Notes: a model not told the origin generated them from the letters alone. A stretch of DNA of 15,643 nt from Chloroflexota bacterium (GCA_024648655.1 JAGGDZ010000086.1:1-15643); one strand, 5' to 3'; positions 6,921 through 14,474 are shown, counted from the stretch's first letter. Translations and numbers: made by a program.

Positions 6921-6925
6921 AAGGA
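6921..6925 (+). promoter_or_regulatory. Ribosome binding site supporting a TTG start for surE
   Basis: AAGGA (within AAAAGGA) ends 7 bases before the TTG at 6933. The protein then begins MKILVTNDDG, exactly the conserved SurE N-terminus, so no ATG alternative is needed. Confidence 0.7.
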
Positions 6926-6932
6926 CATAGAA

Positions 6933-7736
6933 TTGAAAATCCTAGTAACAAACGACGACGGCGTCGAAGCCCCGGGGCTTTGGAAGATGGTGAGCGCGCT
7001 CAAAAGCCTCGGTGAAGTTGTAGTTGCAGCGCCCGACCGCGACCAGAGCGGCATCGGCAGCGCAAGAACACTCCTCGATGTCGTCAAGGTGCGCGAGGTA
7101 ACGAACCCACCAGTCGAAGGCATCAAGACATTCGCCATTGAAGGCACACCGGCAGATAGCGCGATACTCGGACTTGAGATGCTATCCCCGGGCAAATTCG
7201 ACTTTATGCTTTCCGGGATTAACGACGGCTCCAACCTCGGAATGGACATCCTCGTGTCCGGCACAGTCGGCGCTGCGATTCAGGGCTACTACCGGCAGAT
7301 GCACTCCATTGCGATGTCGGTAGCGTCTATCACCAATCTTCAGTACGACGCCGCAGCTACGACCGCAGTCTCGTTAGTAAAGACCATCGCCGCTGACGAT
7401 AGCCTTCCGCCCCTCTTTCTCAACGTGAATGTGCCCAATGCGATCACCGAAGGCATCAAAGGTGCGGAAGTTACCAAGTTAGGTCCGCGCCTCTACTTAG
7501 AGAACGTCGAACGCGGCAGCAACGGTCGCAGGACATACTACTGGATAAAGCACAATCGGATGAGCAATCGTCCCGTTGAAGACGACACCGACATCTTCGC
7601 TGTCCGCAACAACCGCATTGCCATCTCTGCGGTCAACGCCGTTCTGGAACCCGACTTCGACTGCCCCGACTTGCAGCCCCTCGCGCACGGCGTTATGGCA
7701 GCGCTGGGGCTTACCAACGGGGTAGGCGCGATCTAG
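6933..7736 (+). CDS. surE: 5'-nucleotidase SurE
   Basis: 267 residues with a TTG start set by the family N-terminus. SurE is a divalent-metal phosphatase that removes phosphate from 5'- and 3'-nucleotides and short polyphosphate. Metal ligands are seen at NDDG (Asp8, Asp9), Ser39 in PDRDQSG, and Asn97 in LSGINDGSNLG. It lies 127 bases after panC, past a repeat copy and a small hairpin, so it may be a separate transcription unit, and it is followed at 42 bases by the NIPSNAP gene. The SGTVGAAIQGYY stretch is also typical. No truncation. Confidence 0.95.
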   Translation: MKILVTNDDGVEAPGLWKMVSALKSLGEVVVAAPDRDQSGIGSARTLLDVVKVREVTNPPVEGIKTFAIEGTPADSAILGLEMLSPGKFDFMLSGINDGSNLGMDILVSGTVGAAIQGYYRQMHSIAMSVASITNLQYDAAATTAVSLVKTIAADDSLPPLFLNVNVPNAITEGIKGAEVTKLGPRLYLENVERGSNGRRTYYWIKHNRMSNRPVEDDTDIFAVRNNRIAISAVNAVLEPDFDCPDLQPLAHGVMAALGLTNGVGAI

Positions 7737-7778
7737 CGCCGCACATTTGAAGGAAAACATAGCGCTAAGGAGGCATCA

Positions 7779-8105
7779 ATGATTTACGAATACCGTGTAT
7801 ATGAAACGCTCCCCGGCAGGCTGCCGAACATCAACGCCCGCTTTCGTGACCACACCATGAAGATATTCGAGAAACACGGCATCAAGAACATCGGCTACTT
7901 CACCGCCGACGTCGGCGACTACAGCGACCGTCTCATATACATCATCGCATTCGAGGACGCCGCCCACCGCGAGCGCGCGTGGGAAGCCTTCCGCAACGAC
8001 CCCGAATGGCAGAAGGTTCGCGCCGAATCCGAGGCTGATGGCCTCATCGTCAGCCGAGTTTTCAACACCACACTCACTCCCACGGACTACTCTCCACTCC
8101 AGTAA
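7779..8105 (+). CDS. NIPSNAP-family protein
   Basis: 108 residues, one ferredoxin-like alpha/beta domain of the dimeric barrel type. It has the family's MIYEYRVYETLPGRLP beginning, a central GYFTADVGD and LIYIIAFEDAAHRERAWEAF, then the FRNDPEWQKV block usual in bacterial members. It has an excellent ribosome site, AAGGAGG at 7767-7773, 5 bases from the ATG, so strong translation is expected. Function in bacteria is unclear; members often accompany catabolic genes. It lies between surE and the channel gene in a probable operon. No catalytic residues can be assigned. Confidence 0.88.
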   Translation: MIYEYRVYETLPGRLPNINARFRDHTMKIFEKHGIKNIGYFTADVGDYSDRLIYIIAFEDAAHRERAWEAFRNDPEWQKVRAESEADGLIVSRVFNTTLTPTDYSPLQ

Positions 8106-8163
8106 TTCCGGATATATGAGATTGATGACGGACGGGGGCTGAGCTAACCGGCAGACGGACACC

Positions 8164-8787
8164 ATGAATCCTATCCCATACTCCCCCGACCGTCTCCATA
8201 AGCTAGAACGCATCTCCGAACTGCCGCTGATGCTGGGATCATTCGCTATGATTCCCATCTTTGCCGGTCTCTACATTTGGGACATCAGCCCGGCCGAAAG
8301 GCGAATCTACACGGCCCTCGAATACGCCATATGGGCAATGTTCGCGCTGATATTCATTGCGAAAGTGGCGTTGGCGCCCGCTAGGTTCGCTTACCTGCGC
8401 CGAAACTGGCTCGAAGCGCTCATAGTTCTTGTTCCAGTCATTCGCCCGCTCCTCATCATTCGCGCCATCTTGTTCGTCATACGCGGCGTCTCCAGGTGGA
8501 AGCGCCTCGCAACTTTTGAAGTCCTGCTCGCATACGGCATCGGCATCGTACTGCTCGCTGCCACCATAGTAACCACTGTCGAGCAAAACGCCGACGGCGC
8601 AAATATACATTCCTTTCCGGACGCCATATACTGGTCCCTCGTAACCACCTCCACCGTCGGCTACGGCGACCACTACCCCGTTACCGTAGTAGGCAAGTTC
8701 ATGGCCGTATTCCTCATGTTCTTCGGCATCGGCATCTTCGCTGGAATCGTCGCCGCAATAGTCTCCGCCTTCAACGACTCCGAATAA
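8164..8787 (+). CDS. Small voltage-gated-type potassium channel
   Basis: 207 residues, an inner-membrane protein. The selectivity filter TTSTVGYGD (161-169) identifies a K+ channel pore, flanked by an S5-like helix (about 119-138), a pore helix (about 152-161) and an S6-like helix (about 175-201). Upstream are hydrophobic segments at about 22-40, 48-70 and 83-107. The last carries spaced basic residues (Arg94, Arg100, Arg107, then Arg111, Lys113, Arg114) resembling a reduced S4. No cytoplasmic RCK/TrkA-N or cyclic-nucleotide domain follows; the protein ends seven residues after S6. The ribosome site is weak. It probably shares a transcript with the NIPSNAP gene 58 bases upstream. The ion is inferred from the filter. 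Confidence 0.9.
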   Translation: MNPIPYSPDRLHKLERISELPLMLGSFAMIPIFAGLYIWDISPAERRIYTALEYAIWAMFALIFIAKVALAPARFAYLRRNWLEALIVLVPVIRPLLIIRAILFVIRGVSRWKRLATFEVLLAYGIGIVLLAATIVTTVEQNADGANIHSFPDAIYWSLVTTSTVGYGDHYPVTVVGKFMAVFLMFFGIGIFAGIVAAIVSAFNDSE

Positions 8788-8951
8788 GCGCCAACCAACA
8801 AACCGCTATCCGTTCATCTCCGTCCGCCTTACATTAACTTGCCTTAAATCCCCGCAAGGTATATCCTGTTTGGCGGCGTTTGGCGCACTGCGCCCGCCTC
8901 CAAACCAATGACTGCAATACCGCAGAAACCACACGGGAGGTGCCATATAAG

Positions 8952-10094
8952 ATGGCCGATTTGAGCAAGTCGGTTGCCATTGTTGGAGTGGCTGAATCCG
9001 ACGAAATTGGAAGAGTGGAAAAGTCCAACCTTCAGCTTCACGCTGAAGCCGCATACAACGCCCTCGAAGACGCCGGTCTATCGATGAGCGATGTGAACGG
9101 TCTGATGACCGCGGGAACATCAACCATCAACCTCGGCGAGTACCTGGGCATAAATCCGACATATACCGACACGACCGCAGTCGGCGGTTCGTCGTTCATC
9201 ATCCACATCGCACACGCCGTCGCTGCTATCAACGCCGGCTACTGCGACACGGTGCTCGTAACACACGGCGAAGCAGGTCGCAGCGCCCGCTCCCGCGCAG
9301 GCGGCAACGCCTCAGACGCAGGTCCCCAGTACGAATCCCCTTATGGATTCATCGGCGCGCCCATTAACTACGCGATGGCTGCCCGCCGCTACATGCACAT
9401 GTACGGCGAGCGCAGGGTGCGGCAGGGCATGGCAGAAGTCGCCGTCGCAACTCGCAAGTGGGCAAACCTCAACCCCAAGGCGTACTTCAAGGACACCCCG
9501 ATGTCCTTTGACGACTATCATAACTCACGCTGGATTGCCTGGCCATTCCACCTGCCCGACTGCTGTCTAGTAACGGACGCCGGCGGCGCGTATGTCGTAA
9601 CCACTCCCGAAAGGGCGCGCGATCTGCCTAAAGCACCCGTTTACGTTCTCGGAGCCGCAGAAGGACACGATCACGGCGTCATCAGCCAGATGAAGAATCT
9701 CACACGCACATGGGCGCGCTATTCCGGCCCCGCAGCCTTGCAGATGGCCGGCGTAACCCATGACGACATCGACCTCGCCATGATTTACGACTCCTTCACC
9801 TACACGGTGTTGGCGACCCTCGAAAGCCTTGGATATTGCGAGCCGGGCGAGGGTCCCGACTTTGTGGCGAACCAGCGCACCGCACCCGGCGGCGACTTCG
9901 CCATGAATACGAGCGGCGGCGGCCTGTCCTACACCCACTCAGGCATGTACGGCATGTTCCTCGTACTTGAGGCGGTCAGGCAGCTTCGCGGCGAGACCGG
10001 CGAGCGCCAGCTCGACGACCCCAAACTCTGCCTCATCAACGGCACCGGCGGTTCCCTGTCATCCACAGGAACTGTCGTCCTAGGCGTTGACTAG
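8952..10094 (+). CDS. SCP-x/Ltp2-type thiolase-fold protein without nucleophilic Cys
   Basis: 380 residues from the ATG at 8952; GGAGG at 8936-8940 serves it with a longish 11-base spacer. The N-terminus AIVGVAESDEIG and the overall order are those of lipid-transfer/SCP-x thiolases. The position that holds the acyl-accepting Cys in true thiolases reads AVGGSSF (77-82), with Ser. The second thiolase Cys near the C-terminus is replaced in INGTGGSLSSTG. The His block is kept (SYTHSGMYG, His329), as are Tyr279 and Tyr284 in MIYDSFTYT. Cys-less homologues paired with DUF35 proteins, such as Ltp2 with ChsH2, act as retro-aldol lyases on acyl-CoA side chains. A similar CoA-linked C-C lyase is inferred; 'acetyl-CoA acetyltransferase' is likely a misleading name. 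The DUF35 gene follows after 93 bases. Confidence 0.85.
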   Translation: MADLSKSVAIVGVAESDEIGRVEKSNLQLHAEAAYNALEDAGLSMSDVNGLMTAGTSTINLGEYLGINPTYTDTTAVGGSSFIIHIAHAVAAINAGYCDTVLVTHGEAGRSARSRAGGNASDAGPQYESPYGFIGAPINYAMAARRYMHMYGERRVRQGMAEVAVATRKWANLNPKAYFKDTPMSFDDYHNSRWIAWPFHLPDCCLVTDAGGAYVVTTPERARDLPKAPVYVLGAAEGHDHGVISQMKNLTRTWARYSGPAALQMAGVTHDDIDLAMIYDSFTYTVLATLESLGYCEPGEGPDFVANQRTAPGGDFAMNTSGGGLSYTHSGMYGMFLVLEAVRQLRGETGERQLDDPKLCLINGTGGSLSSTGTVVLGVD

Positions 10095-10114
10095 ATAGAG
10101 GATCGCGTAATTCC

Positions 10115-10165
10115 CTTCACACTTGACGGGTGAAGACCAGGATGAGGGTGAAAATAATGCCCTCA
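10115..10165. other. Two short inverted repeats before the DUF35 gene
   Basis: CTTCAC (10115-10120) with GTGAAG (10130-10135), and TGAGGG (10143-10148) with CCCTCA (10160-10165). Both are 6-bp perfect stems within the gap between the thiolase-like and DUF35 genes. They could tune expression of the second gene; no T tract is present. Confidence 0.3.
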
Positions 10166-10187
10166 CACACAACTCAGGAGAATATGA

Positions 10188-10604
10188 ATGACGCAAGGAT
10201 ACAATAAGCCGCTGCCGACGCCGCAGGTTGAGTCCGACGTGTACTGGCAGAAGGCAAAGGAACACGAACTTTGGCTGCGCTACGATAACGACGCTCAGCA
10301 GTATTACTTCTACCCGCGCGACATCTCCCCGATCACCTTCTCGCGCAACACCGAATGGCGGCAGGTAAGCGGCAGGGCAACACTCTACACCTACGCAATC
10401 GTGCACCGCGCGCCGCATCCGGGATTCGTGGATGATGTCCCATTCGTCACGGCATTGGTGGAACTCGACGAGGGGCCAATAATGCCCACCAACATCGTAA
10501 TGGACGACCCCACACCGGAGAAGCTAGTCATCGGCATGCCTCTCGAAGTCGTCTTCGAAGAGGTAACCGACGACATCACACTCCCCAAGTTCAAGCCCGC
10601 CTAG
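10188..10604 (+). CDS. DUF35 (OB-fold) acyl-CoA-associated protein, zinc ribbon degenerate
   Basis: 138 residues. It has the typical DUF35 layout: an N-terminal helix (TPQVESDVYWQKAKEHEL), the region where a rubredoxin-like zinc ribbon normally sits, then an OB-fold (SGRATLYTYAIVHRAPHPGF, VPFVTALVELDEGP). The ribbon's four Cys are absent: the segment reads LRYDNDAQQYYFYPRDISP, and the whole protein contains no Cys. FYPR keeps the conserved spacing of the (Y)PPR element. DUF35 proteins form complexes with thiolase-fold enzymes and position acyl-CoA substrates. Its place right after the Cys-less thiolase supports a heteromeric enzyme. AGGAG at 10176-10180 is 7 bases before the ATG. The gene ends just before a terminator. 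Confidence 0.88.
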   Translation: MTQGYNKPLPTPQVESDVYWQKAKEHELWLRYDNDAQQYYFYPRDISPITFSRNTEWRQVSGRATLYTYAIVHRAPHPGFVDDVPFVTALVELDEGPIMPTNIVMDDPTPEKLVIGMPLEVVFEEVTDDITLPKFKPA

Positions 10605-10627
10605 CTGAGGTTCCACAACTGAGCTAC

Positions 10628-10664
10628 AAAGAGGGCCGGCGGTCGATGACTGCCAGCCCTCTTT
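10628..10664. terminator. Bidirectional terminator between convergent genes
   Basis: AAAGAGGGCCGGCGGT (10628-10643) pairs with ACTGCCAGCCCTCTTT (10649-10664): a 16-position stem with one C-A mismatch and one G-T pair, and loop CGATG. A-rich and T-rich flanks on each side let it act on both strands. It lies between the DUF35 stop and the end of the reverse-strand DUF971 gene. Confidence 0.8.
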
Positions 10665-10677
10665 CTACATTCTATAT

Positions 10678-10709
10678 CCTATCCATCCTGTCCGTGGATG
10701 TCAGTCTCC
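10678..10709. repeat. Intergenic repeat copy (CTATCCATCCTGT type)
   Basis: Contains CTATCCATCCTGT (10679-10691), identical over 13 bases to 13583-13595, and GATGTCAGTCTCC (10697-10709), identical over 13 bases to 15073-15085. The stop codon of the reverse-strand DUF971 gene (TCA at 10701-10703) lies inside it. Confidence 0.55.
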
Positions 10710-11015
10710 ACCATCCCCGCACTGGCACATCTTCCGCAAGATCTCAAAAGGGTATATCCCCGTGTAATGCGCGTCGCTCCAGAGGAATTGCAGCGCATAC
10801 CTCCCAATTGGCAGATAGTCCTCGGCGCGGATGTTGGCATCCACGGTCGCAGGATCCAGAATCCTACGCTGAGTCCACTCCTCCACGCACTCCGCGCACG
10901 CGCAGTTGACGCGAAGGTACTTGCCGGTGTAGAAGCAAGTATGACCATCCGTCCAATGGATGGTAACGCCCTCATCCGAAAGTTCTACGCTCTCAACACC
11001 CAACTCCGAAGCCAT
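10701..11015 (-). CDS. DUF971 protein (GBBH-like N-terminal domain)
   Basis: 104 residues, a single DUF971 domain. Conserved blocks: IHWTDGHTCFY (19-29), LRVNCACAECVEEW (34-47), IGRYALQFLWSDAHYTGIYPFEILRKMCQC (70-99). Cysteines at 38, 40, 43, 97 and 99 form a CxCx2C...CxC set fit for metal binding. The same domain begins gamma-butyrobetaine hydroxylase and is often found beside or fused to Mrp/ApbC Fe-S carrier proteins, so a role in Fe-S or metal handling is possible; no reaction can be assigned. It is the second gene of a reverse-strand pair, 46 bases after the NHL protein. AGGAGGA lies 12 bases before the ATG, a long spacer. The last residues and the stop fall in a dispersed repeat. Confidence 0.88.
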   Translation of the reverse strand: MASELGVESVELSDEGVTIHWTDGHTCFYTGKYLRVNCACAECVEEWTQRRILDPATVDANIRAEDYLPIGRYALQFLWSDAHYTGIYPFEILRKMCQCGDGGD

Positions 11016-11061
11016 CCCGCTGCCTTTCCTCCTCGATCCTTTATATCGACGTCGGCTCGCG

Positions 11062-12018
11062 CTAACTCTGCTTCACCAGCTTCTGCATCGACCGCAGCTC
11101 CTGTGGCGGATCCATCTTGCTCCCGTAGTCCGCGTATGACACCTCTGCCACATATATGTCGCCCTTCGAGTCAACGGCAATTCCGTGCGGTGAATAGAAG
11201 CGTCCCGGCTCATCGCCGTAGGTCTGTGTACCCAGCCGCGCGATCCGATTGCCCTTCGTGTCGAAAATACTCACACGCGGTCCCAGCTGCGTTCCCATCC
11301 TGTTCGGATTGATGCCGGAGAAGTATTCGCCCACATAGATAAGCTCTTGGTCACCCTTAGTATCGAGGTAGAGGCATGCCGCGCGAGACATGTTTATCCA
11401 TTGCGCCTCGAACTTCCCTTCCGGGCTGAATATCTGGATCCGGTGGTTCTCACGGTCGGCAACATAAACCCAGCCGTCCCTATCAACGCCCACATAGTGA
11501 ACGATATTGAACTGCCCCGGATCGTTCCCAGACTCCCCCCACGAGAACAGATGCTTCCCATCCGGCGAATACTTATGCACCGCAGCGTTCGTATAACCGT
11601 CCCCCACATAGAAGTCTCCATTGCGCGGGTCGAAAGCGACATGTGAAGGCGCATTGAACGGCTTGCCGCTCATAGGAGGCGACGGCTGCCCCGGCGTTCC
11701 GATAGTCATCAGCACCTTGCCATCCGGCGACATCTGCCGCACCGTATGATCTCCGTTGTCAACGCACCACAGGTTGCCGTCCGGCCCCACGGTTACACCA
11801 TGAGGATTGTTAAATATGCCATGCCCCCAGGTGCGCTGCACATTGCCCTCGGCGTCAAACACGATCATCGGGTGAGTGCCGCGATTGAACACGTACACAT
11901 TGTCATCTTCGTCCACATCCACGGCGGTCGCTTCTTTGTATGTCGCGCCCTCCGGCAGATTGCCCCAGTCCTCCCCCGACACTTCATAGACCCAATCGCC
12001 AGAACCAAGCAGTACCAT
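11062..12018 (-). CDS. NHL-repeat beta-propeller, peptidyl-alpha-hydroxyglycine amidating-lyase-like
   Basis: 318 residues, a six-bladed NHL propeller. Repeated blade units are visible: DVDEDDNVYVFNRGTHPMIVFD, PHGVTVGPDGNLWCVDNGDH, PSHVAFDPRNGDFYVGDGYTN, GVDRDGWVYVADRENHRIQIF and SPHGIAVDSKGDIYVAEVSY. The MVLLGSGDWVYEV beginning and the WG..LPEG segment are typical of bacterial relatives of the lyase half of peptidylglycine amidating enzyme. Repeated His and Asp in the blade loops could bind metal. No signal peptide is seen, unlike secreted amidating lyases, so the substrate is unknown and a structural role is possible. GGAGG (complement of 12027-12031) sits 8 bases before the ATG. It is transcribed divergently from the aminotransferase gene and leads the DUF971 gene. 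Confidence 0.85.
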   Translation of the reverse strand: MVLLGSGDWVYEVSGEDWGNLPEGATYKEATAVDVDEDDNVYVFNRGTHPMIVFDAEGNVQRTWGHGIFNNPHGVTVGPDGNLWCVDNGDHTVRQMSPDGKVLMTIGTPGQPSPPMSGKPFNAPSHVAFDPRNGDFYVGDGYTNAAVHKYSPDGKHLFSWGESGNDPGQFNIVHYVGVDRDGWVYVADRENHRIQIFSPEGKFEAQWINMSRAACLYLDTKGDQELIYVGEYFSGINPNRMGTQLGPRVSIFDTKGNRIARLGTQTYGDEPGRFYSPHGIAVDSKGDIYVAEVSYADYGSKMDPPQELRSMQKLVKQS

Positions 12019-12132
12019 TTGTGTTTCCTCCGTCTGTCAGGTGTTGAAAGCATTCGCCAGCGCCGACTAAACTCGGCTCATCAGATGTTAACAGCCACTT
12101 GCCCCATACACAAGAACGGCGAGCTAAGCGAC

Positions 12133-12160
12133 TTGACCGTTTCTGTGCCGCGAATATAAT
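12133..12160 (+). promoter_or_regulatory. Sigma70-type promoter for the aminotransferase gene
   Basis: TTGACC (12133-12138), 16-base spacer, TATAAT (12155-12160): five of six and six of six consensus bases. The start of transcription would fall near 12167, leaving a leader of about 77 bases before the ATG at 12244. It is the best promoter I find in the window and lies in the divergent gap. Confidence 0.7.
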
Positions 12161-12180
12161 ACTGGCATCAGCATCGCACT

Positions 12181-12200
12181 GCGTCCGGTTGCGTCCAGTG
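12181..12200. repeat. Tandem 10-bp repeat in the aminotransferase leader
   Basis: GCGTCCGGTT is followed directly by GCGTCCAGTG, 8 of 10 bases alike, one helical turn apart and just downstream of the predicted transcription start. It could be an operator; two units are too few to be sure. Confidence 0.3.
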
Positions 12201-12243
12201 GATAAAGTGTCGGCACTCAAGCGCGCGTGAAGGGAGCACAACC

Positions 12244-13578
12244 ATGCCAACTATCGAAGAACGCTATAACGAAATGTTCGGAAAGTCGGTCGCCTGGTAT
12301 GAGAGAGGCAAATCTCTGTTCGCAGGCGGCATCACGCACCAAACCCGCTTCACATCGCCTTTCCCCGCCTACATTGACTACGCCGAAGGCCCCTTCAAGT
12401 ACGATGTGGACAGCAACGAGATAATCGATTACGTAATGGGCAACGGCAGCCTGCTCATGGGACACACCAAGCCCGAAATAGTCGAAGCAATTCGCGAGCA
12501 GGTCGGCAGGGGTACACACGCGGGCGGCGCATCGACACACGAGGTTCGCTACGCAGAAGCCGTCAAGCGCCTTGTACCTTCACTGGAGCGCGTCCGCTTC
12601 ACCGCGTCAGGTACCGAATCAACATATCTCGCGCTCAGGCTCGCCCGCGCTTACACAGGCAAGACCAAGATAGTCAAGTTCCACGAGCACTTCCACGGCT
12701 GGCACGACTATGTGACCCCTGAATCCGGTCAAGCGCTAGGCGGCGTCCCGCAAGAAATCTTGGACACTGTGATTGTCGCCCCCGTTGACATCGCAGCCGT
12801 TGACGACATCCTCACGAACGAGGACGACATCGCGGCAGTCATCGTCGAGTGCAACGGCGCGCACTACGGTACATTCCCATTGCAGAACCCGCAGTTCCTC
12901 CAAGACCTGCAAGACCTCACCAGGAAGCACGGCGTCATCTTCATCATGGACGAAGTCGTTACCGGATTCCGCCTCTCACCCGGCGGCGCGCAGGTGCGCT
13001 GGGGACTCGACCCCGACATCACAACAATGGCAAAAATAATTGCAGGCGGACAGCCCGGGGCAGCCGTCGGAGGCAGAGCCGACATCATGGAACTCATGGC
13101 GTTCCGCGATGACCCCGAATGGGACAATTTCGGCAGAGTGCCGCAGGGTGGCACATACAACGCACAGCCGGTAACGGCGGCGGCAGGCATAGCCGCACTC
13201 GAAGCCATCGCCAGCGAGGGGATTAACGCGCGCGCGGACGCGATGGCGCAGCGACTTAAGGACGGACTCAACGAGGCATTCACACGGAACGAGGTAACCG
13301 GCCACGCGCACGGCATCGCGTCCATCATCCATGTGAACCTCGGCGCCGACTGCAACTGCGACCGCGGCCTCTGCGACATGCCCTACCAGCAGATTTACGA
13401 CACGATGCCGGTAGATAAGACCCGCGCACTCCGCCGCGCCATGCTCGTCAACGGCGTTGACATGATGGGGGGACGAGCGTTCCTCGTGTCATCCGCCCAT
13501 GATGAAGAAGTCATCGACCGTACCACAGCTGCCTTCTCGCAGTCCCTCAAAGACCTCCGCGCCGAAGGCGAACTCTAA
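12244..13578 (+). CDS. Class III PLP aminotransferase, glutamate-1-semialdehyde aminomutase-like
   Basis: 444 residues, fold type I PLP enzyme. Seen: a GGITHQTRF start region (28-36), SGTEST (122-127, phosphate-binding), KFHEHFHGWHD (145-155), IMDEVVTGFR (234-243, Asp236 to the pyridine N), TMAKIIAGGQPGAAVGGR with the Schiff-base Lys264, and GGTYNAQPVTAAAG (302-315). The pattern is closest to GSA aminomutase, but tetrapyrrole genes are absent. A C-terminal insertion holds a CxCx4C cluster (Cys370, Cys372, Cys377), which I do not associate with HemL. An amino-acid or amine transaminase/aminomutase of unknown substrate is the safer call. AAGGGAG (12230-12236) lies 7 bases before the ATG; a good promoter is upstream. 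An SDR gene follows after 89 bases. Confidence 0.88.
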   Translation: MPTIEERYNEMFGKSVAWYERGKSLFAGGITHQTRFTSPFPAYIDYAEGPFKYDVDSNEIIDYVMGNGSLLMGHTKPEIVEAIREQVGRGTHAGGASTHEVRYAEAVKRLVPSLERVRFTASGTESTYLALRLARAYTGKTKIVKFHEHFHGWHDYVTPESGQALGGVPQEILDTVIVAPVDIAAVDDILTNEDDIAAVIVECNGAHYGTFPLQNPQFLQDLQDLTRKHGVIFIMDEVVTGFRLSPGGAQVRWGLDPDITTMAKIIAGGQPGAAVGGRADIMELMAFRDDPEWDNFGRVPQGGTYNAQPVTAAAGIAALEAIASEGINARADAMAQRLKDGLNEAFTRNEVTGHAHGIASIIHVNLGADCNCDRGLCDMPYQQIYDTMPVDKTRALRRAMLVNGVDMMGGRAFLVSSAHDEEVIDRTTAAFSQSLKDLRAEGEL

Positions 13579-13582
13579 CATG

Positions 13583-13623
13583 CTATCCATCCTGTATATC
13601 GTGTCAGCCCCAATCCGCTGACA
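13583..13623. repeat. Intergenic repeat copy with a hairpin
   Basis: CTATCCATCCTGT (13583-13595) is identical to 10679-10691, and TGTCAG (13602-13607) continues the match. TGTCAG also pairs with CTGACA (13618-13623) over a 10-base loop. It starts four bases after the aminotransferase stop. Confidence 0.5.
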
Positions 13624-13667
13624 TACCCGCAAACCGATGAACTGCCAGACTAATCACAGGAGAACCT

Positions 13668-14417
13668 ATGACCCGCTTCGACAACCAGGTTGCAATAGTA
13701 ACGGGCGCCGCCACCGGCATTGGCTATGGCATAGCACGCCGCCTCGCCTCCGAGGGCGCGCGCCTCGTTATGGTTGACATCGACGGCGATCTCGGCGAGC
13801 AGTCCGCAAGCGAGCTTTCCGCTCGTGGCAGCGACGCCCGCCTCATAGTCGGCGATGTCTCTGAGCAGCCCACCGCCGAAGCCGCAGTCCAAGCCGCTCT
13901 TGACGCATGGGGCCATATCGACATCCTCGTCAACAACGCCGGCATCACCGGCATAGACGGCAACATCTGGGAAACCTCACTTGACGAGATGGATCGTGTC
14001 TATCGCATCAACCTGCGCGGCGTCTTCGCGTTCTGCCACTCCGCCATTCCGCACATGATCGACCGTGACTACGGCCGAATCGTCAACATCGCCTCCATCG
14101 CAGGCAAGGAGGGCAACCCGCGCATGGTTCCGTACTCTGCAACGAAAGCTGCCGTAATTGGCCTCACTAAGTCCGTAGGCAAAGAACTCGCCAAAACTGG
14201 TATCCGCGTCAACTGCGTAACGCCAGCCGTCGTCCACACGCGCATCCTAGACGAACTGACCCCGGAGCAGGTGAACTATATGGTCGAACGCATACCCATC
14301 GGGCGCACCGGTGAAATCGATGAGATAGCGGCCCTCGTCGCCTGGCTCGCCTCAGAGGAGTGTTCGTTCAGCACCGGCGGGGTCTTTGACATCAGCGGAG
14401 GCAGAGCCACCTACTAA
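13668..14417 (+). CDS. SDR-family oxidoreductase (FabG-like)
   Basis: 249 residues, a classical short-chain dehydrogenase/reductase. TGAATGIG (12-19), Asp37 after beta-2 (VMVDID, NAD preference likely), DVSEQ (63-67), VNNAG (88-92), Asn115 (INLRG), Ser143 (IASIAG), Tyr156 and Lys160 (YSATK), C-terminal FDISGG. The usual PG after beta-6 is PA here (TPAVVHTRI). AGGAG at 13658-13662 is 5 bases before the ATG. It shares about the expected family similarity with the SDR at 1972 but is not a close duplicate: loops differ and the Gly-rich insertion is missing. Neighbours are an aminotransferase and a peroxidase-like protein; no pathway is obvious, so the substrate remains open. Confidence 0.92.
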   Translation: MTRFDNQVAIVTGAATGIGYGIARRLASEGARLVMVDIDGDLGEQSASELSARGSDARLIVGDVSEQPTAEAAVQAALDAWGHIDILVNNAGITGIDGNIWETSLDEMDRVYRINLRGVFAFCHSAIPHMIDRDYGRIVNIASIAGKEGNPRMVPYSATKAAVIGLTKSVGKELAKTGIRVNCVTPAVVHTRILDELTPEQVNYMVERIPIGRTGEIDEIAALVAWLASEECSFSTGGVFDISGGRATY

Positions 14418-14420
14418 ACT

Positions 14421-14448
14421 CTATCCTACCCATTCTGTACACTCATGT
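14421..14448. repeat. Divergent intergenic repeat copy
   Basis: CTATCC, then TACC, then CATTCTGTACA: the consensus with a 4-base insertion and substitutions. It lies directly after the SDR stop and before the ribosome site of the AhpD-like gene. Confidence 0.4.
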
Positions 14449-14474
14449 TAATTCCTCTCGAAAGGAACAATAAA

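Noticed and set aside
8880..8951. N-terminal extension of the thiolase-like protein from GTG/TTG-type starts near 8880
   Set aside because: The GGAGG site at 8936-8940 falls inside the extension, and the family begins at SVAIVGVAE.
12244..13578. Naming the aminotransferase hemL
   Set aside because: It has the class III/GSAM signature but a divergent C-terminal part with a Cys cluster and no tetrapyrrole neighbours.
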